DNA from: Tomocerus qinae
Taxonomy: Eukaryota; Arthropoda; Collembola; Entomobryomorpha; Tomoceridae
DNA length: 64,000 nucleotides
Direction: 5' to 3'
NCBI GenBank assembly: GCA_020055645.1
Contig: CM034546.1
Location: forward strand, 85,808,001-85,872,000
The notes beneath the pieces are model-generated. The model was given only the letters and a program-made list of their open reading frames with translations, had not been told where the DNA came from and made no database searches. This document shows positions 22,301 to 33,086 of this stretch, piece after piece (the first letter of the stretch is position 1; every line of letters starts with the position of its first letter). A program made the translations under genes and the position numbers.

Positions 22301-23425
22301 GAGCTATTGATGTCATATCATAATTAATCCGTGATTTTGTAGTGCAGATGCACGATTGTGTGGGATGGGAAAATGTCAATACGTTTAAGTGGTCACATTT
22401 GGTTGGTAAAATTTTTACATTTGTTTATGGAAAGTCCCTAGATGTGCAAAATTTTGATTTGCAAACTTAGTTGCTATTGGTATTAATGTTATATTTTTAA
22501 CTATTCGAGATTCACCCTTGTATCCGGGAGGTGTTCAATTAATAATAAAAATTCCGCAGACCGAGCACTCTAATGACTAATCAGGATTATGCAGGATAGA
22601 TTTGCAACCACACAAAAATAATTTTAATCGACCCAATGTGTAGGTAATCTGTGCATCCTCAATATTATCAAATGTAATTGTTTGGAGTTGTACCGCAGTG
22701 TCTTCTCACCTTAGCCAAGATAAAATAACAATGTTACTCACACTCATTAATATTATCAATAAAATACATTCAAAGTATACAAAATAGTTGTAAATTAGTA
22801 TGTAAGAATATTGGCTACATGGTACGTCAATTAATTTAGGATATTGATGTCATATAATGTCAATTAGTTTAGAATATTGATGTCATGTAATATCAATTAA
22901 ACTCAAAATTTTAGGTTGTTAAGTTGTTGCTTATTTATAAAGCAATATCCAATAGAATTTTAAAGTCTAAAATAATAAAAAGTAAAAGTTGCAATTAAAC
23001 TTTGCTATGCATTACACTTTTGTTAAAAAAGTACTGTACTAAAGTCTGTACCTATAATCAGTCAAAATTAACGTGATTTGGAGTGGAAAAGGGTACTCAG
23101 TACTATACCTATTTAATTAAAATTTTGTAAGCATCCGCTGAAGAATGTTTTTGGTCAAGATATTGTTCCAGCTACGGATCTCATCTATCATTATAAATTA
23201 TTATTGAAATGTCTGTAAAATATATCAATTCACTATTACAAACACAATCATACACACATTTCACATGGATAGAATTTTCACAATTGTTGTTGTTCAATTT
23301 AAATTTTATCGAAAACTTTCACGTGGCCTTAAGTCAAATTTCATTCTTTTTCCAAAATTTCAAAATGTATGCCCCATTTTCAAACAATGTGAGCCACGCT
23401 TCAACAGTGTAGGGCCCCTTGGGGG
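19386..23425. other. 4-kb AT-rich anonymous DNA
   Basis: No recognisable gene or element. Plus-strand open frames at 20896-21120 (74 aa) and 21454-21774 (106 aa) show no motif I know and are probably chance. A 36-bp duplication (ATATTGATGTCATATAATGTCAAT type) lies at 22837-22900. Confidence 0.35.
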
Positions 23426-23705
23426 CGAGGATACTGCAGGAGCCATGCTTGCCCATGTTTCTGCAGGTTATCACCTTTCCTTAGCTAAGGCGATCTGCAT
23501 GTTGCCATCCTCATCTCCGTACCTATCTAAATCTAATACCTATCCCTAATTAATACCTACACCTTAAACTACAACTTACCTGTGTACTATCCTAATCCAC
23601 CCACACAAAACACACAGACACAAAATCATGTATACTATTACATCCATCAAATTACATTCATTCCGAATCTGACCAGGAGACGAAGTCCTGGTCAAATAAA
23701 AATTA
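23426..23705 (+). repeat. dispersed repeat D, copy 2
   Basis: Second copy of the repeat at 18218-18500. Here the terminal hairpin is perfect: GACCAGGA-GACGAAG-TCCTGGTC. It abuts the Helitron Rep fragment. Confidence 0.85.
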
Positions 23706-23709
23706 TATA

Positions 23710-23885
23710 GGTAAGACTGGAAAGATAATAGTGTGGATGGGATATTGACAGTACTGGACCCCGCAAACGACACAGACGATCCTTCCAACCAGAATAGTCC
23801 GTGCATATGAGGTGAACCTCTATGCTGAAATTCAATTCGATAGAAGAAGTCCTTCACCAGATACCCAGAAAAAGCTCCACCAGGA
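23710..23885 (-). pseudogene. Helitron Rep (HUH nuclease) fragment
   Basis: A minus-strand frame reads LVKDFFYRIEFQHRGSPHMH followed by GLFWLEG. RIEFQHRGSPHxHGLxW is the signature of the Helitron-like N-terminal/Rep region, including the HxH metal-binding pair of rolling-circle (HUH) initiators. Only about 60 residues survive. Downstream the frame degenerates into repeat D, and upstream it is cut by a family B element. There is no start codon, helicase or tyrosine motif. It is a dead fragment, but it proves that rolling-circle transposons were active in this genome. Confidence 0.85.
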
Positions 23886-23891
23886 GATAAT

Positions 23892-24977
23892 AGCTCGCTG
23901 CTCGCCTGAATAAGGCAGCTTATAGAACCGCACAGTCTGTCAGTACGTCTGTCCGTACGTCTGTCCGTACGTCCGTCCGTCTCCACGATAACTTTCGAAA
24001 GCAATGACGGATATTGACCAAACTTGGCAAATACAATGCCTATGGACCACTGACGATCCCTATTGAATTGGTTGTAAATCGGTCCAATGGTTGCCGAGAT
24101 ACCGCGCGCTCACTTTGTCTTCATTTTGATAGTCAAAATGAAAATGTGGCATTAAATGGACATTAAAAAGTTGAATGGCGCTTCCTATAAATTGTTAGCT
24201 TGATAGTGTAAAATATTTCAATCCGCTTCTACCAAATTTAAGATTTTATAATAAAGCAAATTAAACCGGAAAATAATTATTAGACGATGGAAAAAAATTT
24301 CCTTTAAATTTTAAAAATCATTATTAACCGATTTTAATTTTCTGTAGATTTTAATACTCATAATCAATCAAGATTGAATATTTGTTGATTTTCATAGTCA
24401 ACATTAATCAATTTTAATTTTCTGTTGATTTTCATAGTCAACATTAATCAATTTTGATTTTCGGTTGATTTTTATATTCAGCATTAATCAATTTTGATTT
24501 TCTGTTGATTATGATAATCGATATCAATCAATTGTGATTGCCTGTTGATTTCAATACTCAATGTTAATCAATTTTGATTTTCTGTTGATTTTGATAGTCA
24601 ACATCAATCTATTTTGATTTGCTGTTGATTTTGATATTCAACATCAATCAATTGTGATTGCCTGTTGATTTTAATACTCAATGTTAATCAATTTTGATTT
24701 TCTGTTGATTTTGATAGTCAACATCAATCTATTTTGATTTGCCGTGATTTTGGTATTCAACATCAATCTATTTTGATTTGCTGTTGATTTTGATAGTCAG
24801 CATCAATTTATTTTGATTTCCTGTAGGTTTTTATATTGAATTTTGAATTGTATTAATCTAGTTTGAATTAGTTCTTACTTTAATAATCAAAATAAATTTA
24901 TTTCTATTATTATTACAACCAAAATGTGCACACGGTCCCCTTTACTCAGGCGAGCTTCTGTTACGGCTTGCTGTAGG
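23892..24977 (+). mobile_element. family B (GTCY)n element, fourth copy
   Basis: Starts GCTCGCTGCTCGCCTGA (a small duplication of the end), then GGCAGCTTATAGAACCGCAC, GTCT/GTCC tract, the conserved body, about 13 diverged 40-bp units (24320-24860) and the 3' end ACTCAGGCGAGCTTCTGTTA CGGCTTGCTG. It inserted next to the Helitron Rep fragment. Confidence 0.8.
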
Positions 24978-24983
24978 TTTTGA

Positions 24984-25120
24984 ATTATGATCAATATTGA
25001 TCTACTTTGAACTGCTGTTCATTTTAGTAATCAAAAGTTTATTTATACTATTATTCTACCAAAAATGTGTACACGGTCCCCTTTACTCAGGCGAGCTTCT
25101 GTTACCGCTAGCTGTAGGTT
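24984..25120 (+). mobile_element. duplicate family B 3' end
   Basis: Immediately after the complete copy, a second 3' terminus follows (ACACGGTCCCCTTTACTCAG GCGAGCTTCTGTTACC). This is a head-to-tail partial copy, as expected from rolling-circle read-through, a truncated insertion, or unequal exchange. Confidence 0.75.
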
Positions 25121-25348
25121 TACTATTACATTGTATGATTTACCTAGAGACCCCAATATGGGTCTAGATCTAGATTAAACAGTTTGGGGTTTTACCAACG
25201 GATTGTTGGTACTTGTTTCTTTAGATGTACTTCTAATTGAATGTATACATTCAAGTAATAAATCATTGTTAAAGCTGTGCAAACAAGCGTTCCACAAACT
25301 TCAGATATAACTACAGCACATCTGGAATGTTCATTTCTAGATCGTATC

Positions 25349-25702
25349 TCAACCCATATAACAATGAAATGTCAATTTAACGTTTACAAAAAATTTTATT
25401 TTAAATTTACTCTTTTTTAGTTTAAGGAGGCCGTCTTTACAGACTTGCCGCATTATTTTCCCAGGTGTCGTATTGTAGATTTCAAGAGCAGATTTCAGAT
25501 TGAACACCTTCAAAAAGTTCGGAAATCTCTCCAAATGGCGCATGGGGTCAATGAGTTTGGTTTGGAGTACGGGAGGATCGTAAAAATAATATTGCTCCTG
25601 CCCCGGAGGAAAGTGGTTGTGTTGTGGCCTCGCTCTGCTCCTCCCTGCGATATCGCAATGTATTATATAGACAAAATGGCTCAGTGAAGCCATTTCACAC
25701 AT
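25349..25702 (-). CDS. unrecognised 117-aa open frame
   Basis: An uninterrupted minus-strand frame of 117 codons. Its composition looks protein-like in the middle (PPVLQTKLIDPMRHLERFPN, then FLKVFNLKSALEIYNTT and a CKDGLLKLKKSK basic stretch). The N-terminal part contains HCDIAGRSRARPQHNHFPPG. No signal peptide, membrane span or catalytic motif is evident. Context is all mobile-element debris: a family B end lies upstream and a 159-bp hairpin element directly beyond its start. It may be a fragment of a transposon-encoded protein or an exon. I do not recognise the family and give no function. Confidence 0.25.
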   Translation of the reverse strand: MCEMASLSHFVYIIHCDIAGRSRARPQHNHFPPGQEQYYFYDPPVLQTKLIDPMRHLERFPNFLKVFNLKSALEIYNTTPGKIMRQVCKDGLLKLKKSKFKIKFFVNVKLTFHCYMG

Positions 25703-25726
25703 ATAACACGCATCGTAGCCTAGTAA

Positions 25727-25885
25727 CTGCTACCAGTCGTATCTGAATTTTTATAATGCTTGAGCGGGTCTATTGTATGTTGAAAATTCTTATAGGTTAA
25801 ATTCGTCCCATTTAACCATTAAGATTTTACACCATAAAATAGGCCCGCGCAAACATTATAAAAATCCTGATACGACTGGTGGCAG
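25727..25885. mobile_element. 159-bp near-perfect hairpin element
   Basis: Arms 25727-25802 and 25810-25885 are reverse complements (about 85 percent by eye) separated by a 7-nt loop, TCGTCCC. Ends are CTGCTACCAGTCGTATC and GATACGACTGGTGGCAG. It is either a small foldback MITE or a small-RNA precursor-like structure. Confidence 0.85.
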
Positions 25886-25979
25886 ATTTAATACATTGGG
25901 GTATACGATGCGTGTTTTGTGTGATTTCACACCTCATCATTCATCAAACCAAGACTTCCTGAATTCCATTAATATTATT

Positions 25980-26362
25980 AAGTGGTGTACAACACCGCTT
26001 TATAGGGATGCCTGATCTGTCTGTCTGTCGGTCTGTCTGTTAGCACGATAACTCAAAAACGGTTAGAGATAATCAACTCAAACTTACTGTACGTGATGTA
26101 GGGATGAAAAGCGAGACCCCCTGCCTGTGGGCGTGGTCAAAATATTTAAAATTAGTGTAACTTTAGTTATTGACAATGTAGAACGTCATGAAATGGTTCG
26201 CTCTAAAAGGTTATTTGTTAGGCCATGTCAAGTCACACGTGTAAAAAGGTCATAGGTCATTGAAAAAATTCACTAAAACCGTCATGTAACGTCAAATAAT
26301 TGGTCCAATCTTTTTATGCAATTTCATACCACTTTTTTACATCCATTTGGACATGGTTTATT
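25980..26362 (+). mobile_element. family A (GTCY)n element, short copy
   Basis: Starts AAGTGGTGTACAACACCGCT, an 8-bp hairpin with one wobble and loop ACA, then TTATAGGGATGCC, (GTCT)n and CACGATAACTCAAAAACGG. It ends ATACCACTTTTTTACATCC...CATGGTTTATT. Both termini match the element at 4811-5696, which carries a 132-bp array this copy lacks. Confidence 0.7.
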
Positions 26363-27224
26363 ATTTCACTAGGCCTCCACAGTACTAATTGTGAATTTCA
26401 AAATGGTTACGCATATTAAGGTTCAGGGGTGGTTCAAAATACGGAGAAATTCAATGAGGGGCAGGTTCTGGGGAAGTATCTATGGTATGGCTACGATTTA
26501 AGATACAGCTACACATATGAATAATAGAAAATTGGCTATATTCTCCCCCCTTGTCAAAAAAGGTGTTTTGGTAAAATGACAATAATTTGAGTTATAGACA
26601 TCGTAGAAAATCGTGCTTTACAGTAATGAGAAACTGATAAAATTTGCCAACTTCCACTCGCCGACATATGCCACTTTACTCTTTTAGATCCGAAGTTACA
26701 GACAGTTTTCTAAAAAATCCCTACTCTTTCAATGTAAATTTCTACTATTTTCCGTCCAAATGAGTTTCTCTGAAAGGGTCAAATGACAACTGATCCAACC
26801 TGTACAACTACTGTAAAAGGAATTTGAATTAGAGCCATGGAAGCCCGAATTTCCATTTACGAATATTGAAAGGTTTTCAGAAAAACACAAAATTTTATTG
26901 GGAAGTGTCTTGGCAACTACCTCTATTATCCTAGACAACCGCATAATGTCACTGTTGAATACTGTTTATTTCCATATTTATTTCGCATAAAACAACTTCA
27001 AAAATAATAACAATGAAATTCGCGTGCCAAATAACTTACAAAGAAATCCCAGGGCTCTATTTACTTTTCCTTTTACGTGAGTGAGTAGAGAAGAAATATT
27101 GAGGCAGAACTCAATTCAATCATCACTATCACCATCTTTCAGTCAACCCGCTTTATTTATCATCAATTGTGATCCATCTAAGAGTTGAGCTTTTACAACA
27201 TGTGATTGATCCGCTCAACTGTTA
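26363..27224. other. no gene seen
   Basis: AT-rich DNA without a recognisable coding region. GAATTTCAAAATGGTTACGC near 26394 echoes a phrase near 18135, so an old dispersed repeat may begin here. Confidence 0.35.
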
Positions 27225-27226
27225 TA

Positions 27227-28293
27227 CCGTATTAATCGATTTAGTTCCCCAGGGGAACTCCCATTTGGAGACCATATTTTGGTCAAAAATATTCTTATAG
27301 TTCCCCACATGGGGAATTATTACGATATGGGGAACTATATTTCGAATGGCAACTTAAAAAATTTCAATGTCAAATTTTTGAATTATTTCAATGCAAAATT
27401 AAATTATAAATATAGTAAATGAGTATATTATAAGGAATTTAGTTATCAACGCCGTCGTCAGAGGATAGTTATACGCCCATACGCTCTGTTAGATCAAGAT
27501 CCATTTCTTTGTCGTCAGTCATCATCGTCATTCTGCTTTACAAAATTTACCACTTTTTAGCGCTTTTTACCATCACAGTGGTAACAATGCATTTAATGGT
27601 ACAAAGGCATTTAATAGTACAAAGGCATTTAATGGTACAAAGGCGTTTAATGGTAAAAATGGTAAATGATAGTGAATACTTAGCAGATATACAGAAACGA
27701 TACATTAAAATAAGTTTTCATGCTCTATTTTCTCTAAAATATTTCGAATTAAGATTTATATTTGAATGTTCACCGAAAGTAGTGAAAAGCTAATTTAAAC
27801 GACTTTAAACGCCTGGTACAGCCAACTTTCATTCAATTAGAAAAAATGTTCATTTAATTAAAATTAATTATTCAGTAAGTAAAAGTAAATAAGGACGATT
27901 TTTTTCCCAATTAGTTGACTTTTTTTTGGATTAATTAACACACATTAAGTTGGGCAGTCAACATTCGACAGCTGCAAAGTTCTGCTAATTAAAATAAAAG
28001 TATTTTTACTAATTCTTACAAATTTTTAGGCGGTGGTAAATGGCATTAAACAACATTAAAAACCATTTACCAACGGTAAGTGGTAAATGGTATTTTGTCC
28101 ACTGGTTGACAAGTGCAGATTTACTGATTTGATTTGTATATGGTTCTTATGCCTTCAATTTAGGATTTAGGGTGGGGAACTATTTCGATATGGGGAACTA
28201 AACATTTGGATAGCTATATTTTCACAAATTTATTCATTTAGTTCCCCAACTGGGGAATTATTACGATATGGGGAACTAAATCGATTAATACGG
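27227..28293. mobile_element. TIR element, 1.07 kb, TA target
   Basis: A 25-bp perfect terminal inverted repeat (CCGTATTAATCGATTTAGTT then CCCCA) lies at both ends and is bounded by TA (27225-27226 and 28294-28295). This is consistent with Tc1/mariner-type insertion. Subterminal GTTCCCCA...TGGGGAAC motifs are repeated several times at each end. The interior has an 18-bp tandem repeat and AT-rich DNA with no transposase. Confidence 0.75.
27586..27662 (+). repeat. 18-bp tandem repeat, four copies
   Basis: GCATTTAATGGTACAAAG repeats four times with minor changes, inside the TIR element. Confidence 0.85.
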
Positions 28294-28552
28294 TAAAAAT
28301 CCTAGTCTAGTATGCCCTAGTCGACCGAGCAGCGAATGCATGCAATAGCTACAACTAGAAAGCAAAGGTATTGCTGGTGATGTTGAGATGCAATATGCAA
28401 TGCACATGTAAATACTTACTCTAGCTAGCCCACCACCTACACACCAACGCTCGCACTTCGTAGACCATCTCATTTCATAAAATTTAGCAATTTTATTTAG
28501 TCTAGTTATGGGTCATCATTGTGACCTTTTGTGACTGTCCACAGCCTGAACA

Positions 28553-28764
28553 ACAACAGCTACAGAGTCAAGTAAGATCTCGTTGTAAATGGCAGATAAA
28601 AACTTGGGTGATGAAGGTCCGCTGTGTTTAATATCTGTACCCTTATTCCCCATAAGGGGAGATATTTTATTACTAAAATAAAAATTGCAAACTTGTGGAC
28701 CTCTATCACCCAAGTTATTTAATTGGCTTTTCAACGAGGTATTTTTCGACTCTGTAGCTGTTGT
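28553..28764. repeat. inverted repeat, 68-bp arms
   Basis: Arms 28553-28620 and 28697-28764 match in reverse complement (ACAACAGCTACAGAGTC...AACTTGGGTGAT...GGTCC). The 76-bp spacer contains a small CCCCATAAGGGG palindrome. Confidence 0.75.
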
Positions 28765-28849
28765 AGAACGGCTCAATTTTAGAATCGAAATTGTCAAGTT
28801 TTCCATTTAGCTAAGAATCCAACCTTAATTATTTTTTTAGTTTTAGCCG

Positions 28850-31800
28850 TTTGTAAGAAGAGAGGTGCTGGTCTACTCTTCTGCTATTTGCTAGGTTCTA
28901 CTCCTTTTCTTCAACTTGGCCCGTGTATATGCGTAATAGAAACTTGTATGCACTAATAAATGTGTATGGTTGAGAGACTGATTAGTGAGAGAGAATTCAA
29001 TACTATTTATTTTATACTTTAACTTATGTAATGATTTGTCTGTCCTTTGTCTCTTCATTTTACCGCTTATGCCACACAACTCAAGTTCCCAAGGTGTTGT
29101 CCCTTTCCTAGGTGATTACAGAATGTCCAATAGAGTAACAAAACAGATAGTTCACCCATCGTTCTGTTCCCTGATTTGCATATCGCCTCTGGCTCTCTTG
29201 TATATCCTTACATACTACCCCGCTTCAACAAAATCCCCTGCCCGTAAAAAAAGTGTTGGTAGGGATTGGAAGAGTGAATATGTGTCATTCATTAGTTGTT
29301 AAGTTGGTCTTGTCGTCATTCGTCAGACAAAATACAATTTCACACAATATTCACTAATTTCCATTACATTACATTGATCAATTTTTTTAACTTCCATCTC
29401 ATCTCATTTCATACAATTCCAAAACAAATCAAAATCATGGTACATAGAACTTATTACATCTAATTCAGCAAACGTATTTACAACATGCTTCCGGCCATTT
29501 ACTAATCACAACACTAAAATAAATAAATCAATACTTGGTAATAATATAATGTGTTATAGTGTTAGTTTCACAAGTTTTTTTCAATAGTATCATAATATTA
29601 TATACATGTGCATGATATGGTCATATGATTAGTATAATTAACTTAAATTGAACAATTGAACGTTTTAAAGATAGTTAGAATAATTTAAAATAATATTGTA
29701 TACATAAATTCCAATATCGCATTTCATTTTTCATCACTTGTAATTCATTTCCACAAAAGATTGAAAGATAGTTTCTCGAAGCGTAAACATGTAGAATAAT
29801 CAAGTAATATTTGGCGTATCTCTGAAGATTAGCTTGTCGATTCCTTTGGAATTAACATGTAGTTGATGTTTAAAACTTTATCCATTTTCGAAGATCGATT
29901 CACAGATAACAGATTATTTCTCAAAGTAGTCCGTAGAAAAATTCCAAAGATGTTTGACGTGTTCGGATCAGATTTTTAGGAAGTAATTGGAAATTCCGTA
30001 GTCGTGCAGTACTGGAGTTCGCGAAATGATCAGTAATGCCTCAGACTTCGAAGTCGAGTAGATCATAGCTCCAACATCGTAGAAATTACAGCGAAGTGTC
30101 ATCAATGCTCGTTGTCACCAATCATCGTTAATGTTCATCTTTGCCGTTATCGTGTAGATATGACAAAATTCCGTGACACACGTAATTCTAATCAGCAGTC
30201 GCTCATACGATTTTTCCCGCCAAATGCTCAAACTTTCCCAATAGCGCCATATTTCTCTGCGACTCATAACAAAATGATTATCAAACTCAATCCACTATTA
30301 TTTCGATTTCAATAAATATCCTTCTCTTGTTCAATGTTTCACTCAATTGTAACTAATACATTCCCGTCTCTCTCTCAACTCTTAATGTTTTTACGTTTAC
30401 ATCCATTTAAAATTACTTTAAACTTATCATTACTACATATAGCTTAACATAAACTAAATTTCCTTCGCAACTTTTAATTCTTCATTCTTAATTGTATGAA
30501 TTACTCAAATATAAAACTGTCGAAGTATATTTTTAAATTCTGCCGAATCCGTCGGAGTACTATCTCATAAATATTGTATTATTGAGTACCACAATTTATA
30601 CGTTAGTAAAGATAACAAAGTATTTAAACCAAATTGTAAGATTTTTACAGAAAAATAATTATTTATCCATATTAATATTCCGGTTGAAGGTTGATCAGTC
30701 CTTTTCCCCAAAGTATCGTTATGTATTTACTTTAACTATGATAAACTTTGTTGTACTATGTATTCAAAACCGACATTAATCAATAACTTACAATTTCTTA
30801 TTTCAGTAAATTCAATACAACATTTCAGACTTAAATGTTTCCCCCTGTCATGAAGACTATTTCACTGTCGAATCTTACTAAATATCTTAACTTACTAACA
30901 ATTTAAAATCGAACGTTTCAATTTTTGTTTTCATTACTTCAATATTTCTCAAAATACTTTTTTAGCTTTCCATTTGAAACTGACATTTTCCCCAAATCTA
31001 ATTTAATAACATTTTCCCATATAGCTCAAAATATTACTCCCATTTAAATTATCGACTTTACACAAGTGATTATATTTCCAACTTACAATTTTAATACATG
31101 TGAATCAATGACAATTATGCTATATAAGTATTATACTTCCAATTTGAATACAACTTTAGACAAACAAATTTCTCGATTACTGGATTCTCTCGAAATAAGC
31201 TCAACATACAATACTTTCAATTATCTATGAAAAATTCGCGCAAAATTCCTCTTACACAATCATATTACATTTTAAAGTCATACTATCTGCCTTCTGGCTT
31301 TCCGTTAGTTCAACCAAAAAAATTTCTAATGTCTTCAACTTACTAAGTTACTCAAATTTCTGCAGAAAACTGAGTTCCCTAAGATTTAATTGGTATTTAT
31401 CAGCCAACCAATAGATATCACAGTAACAGTTTCCTTCAATATCATTTTTCCATGACAAAAAATTACTATTAAACTCAACTGTACAAGCTATCCACAGGAT
31501 TTCACCCATCCTTTACAATTTCTCAATTTTTCATTACCCGAAAGAATAAAGATAAATCAAAACTAAGTCGATTAAAATTGTAAATATACTTAACGTTATT
31601 TAAAAGCTTTTGTACGAATTTACGTCTAAATTCTAACTCCTTAACATCGTCTTTTCCAAATGAATCCTTCACAATAATATGACTCGCTCTTATTTTCAAT
31701 ATTTTGTATCCATATGCTGCTTCACTAATATAATATTCAATACTTACAGTTATTCTTCGATATTCTAGAAGTAACACATGACTCCCAAAAAATCCAATAA

Positions 31801-32285
31801 CAAATATTTCAACCATTTCCGAATTTATCTTATAATTTCCATAGCTACTTCCAATTTTAGATTTTATCCGTTCGAAATAATCATATCTCAATCATTTAAG
31901 CCTTTGCTCATTCATACTGGTTCTAATTAATACGTTAATTTAAAATTTCAATTTGCACTTATTCTAACTATAACATTAACTCAGTTATTTCACATTCGAT
32001 TGTCAATGCAAAATCCATAATCTTAAAATACATTAAATCATTTCACTAAAAATTATTCCTTGCGAATTCCATTTCGCTCCTACATCAATTTATGTATTTC
32101 CTCAAATACATACTCATTTTTCCATTTTCCCTTATCATCCGTAGTCTTTATATAAAATCCGTAAGCAAATCCCTATTGCTTATTTATCATTAAATCATTA
32201 ATTCCATTTAAAATCAAACAATATCATTTATTCCTTCACTTTAAAATAATGTACTCCTTAGCACATTTCACTCATAATCTCGTAC
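28850..32285 (-). other. 3-kb strand-asymmetric tract, possible LTR element
   Basis: From about 29300 to 32285 the plus strand is visibly G-poor relative to C (individual lines have about 4 G against 12-14 C), so the minus strand is purine-rich. On the minus strand a polypurine-like GTTGAAGCGGGG (about 29217-29228) is followed by TAGTATGTAAGG. This is the arrangement seen at the 3' LTR boundary of retrotransposons. No second LTR, primer-binding site or pol domain could be identified, so this is only a candidate. A 122-aa minus frame (31523-31891) is the longest open stretch and is unrecognised. Confidence 0.25.
31523..31891 (-). CDS. unrecognised 122-aa open frame
   Basis: An uninterrupted minus-strand frame of 122 codons within the purine-rich strand of the asymmetric tract. 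It is basic and aromatic-rich (LEYRRITVSIEYYISEAAYG, ending LSFDLSLFFRVMKN) and shows no domain I recognise. Low stop density is partly expected from the composition. It may be a remnant of an LTR element gene or chance. Confidence 0.2.
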   Translation of the reverse strand: MRYDYFERIKSKIGSSYGNYKINSEMVEIFVIGFFGSHVLLLEYRRITVSIEYYISEAAYGYKILKIRASHIIVKDSFGKDDVKELEFRRKFVQKLLNNVKYIYNFNRLSFDLSLFFRVMKN

Positions 32286-32377
32286 CTGTTTACTGGCCAT
32301 TTTTTCCACTGGCCAGTAAACATTTTAGCCAGCCTCTAGACCATTTTGGCCACTAACCGGTGGCCAGTCAAACACTG
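32286..32377. mobile_element. relic of hAT MITE (CAGTGTTTGACTGG family)
   Basis: The right end GGTGGCCAGTCAAACACTG is the inverse of the left end of the MITEs at 6850 and 34645. The left end CTGTTTACTGGCCA is degraded. The interior contains CATTTTGGCC/GGCCA motifs. No clean target duplication. Confidence 0.55.
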
Positions 32378-32667
32378 TCTTCGATGAATATAAGAAAAAA
32401 TATATAAGCAATGGGCATTATCTGTCATCTGTATATACGTATAAATAATAGTATTTAAATGATGTTATGGTTGGTAATAATGGTATAGTAGAAGCAAGGA
32501 AGGTCAATCCCTCTGTGATAGGAATGAATGGGTCTGTGGAAGGAAATTATTTGCACTTTCTTTAAACCGTGGACACGGAGTTAAGGAGACGGAAAGTGGA
32601 GCTCGGTTTGTTTACTCTCCTCCACTCCGAAGGACGTACGCGAGCAGTATAGTACTAGGTAAATGCC

Positions 32668-33078
32668 CAGTGTTGTGCAGTGGTTAAAACCACTAGTGGT
32701 CATAATGGTCATAATGGTCAAAATGGCCCGGTCAAAAAAATTAAAAAGTGGTCAAAATGGTCAAAATGGACAAAATGCCTGTTTGGGGTTAAGTGAGACC
32801 CCAAGGTAGCTTTTACTGCAACAGTAAACAACAAATACAACTTTTTAAAGATTGCAGTTAAAAATGATTAGAGAGTGTCATTCTGTAGTCTGATGTTAGT
32901 AGAATAGTGTTTCATTGGTTTTAGGCCATATTTCATTCTCTAAATATTTTAAATTTCATTTGCTAGCCTAAGTAACTGTATACTGATATTTTGTCCATTT
33001 TAGCCATTTTGACCATTTTGACCATTTTGACCAGTGGCCCGGTCAAAATGCAAAAAAGTGGTCAACAGTACAACACTG
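32668..33078. mobile_element. hAT-type MITE, 411 bp, perfect 8-bp TSD
   Basis: From CAGTGTTGTGCAGTGG to GTACAACACTG, flanked by TAAATGCC at 32660-32667 and 33079-33086. GGTCAAAATGG and CCATTTTGACC motifs are repeated at opposite ends. It is related in style to the MITE at 6850, but a distinct subfamily. Confidence 0.92.
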
Positions 33079-33086
33079 TAAATGCC

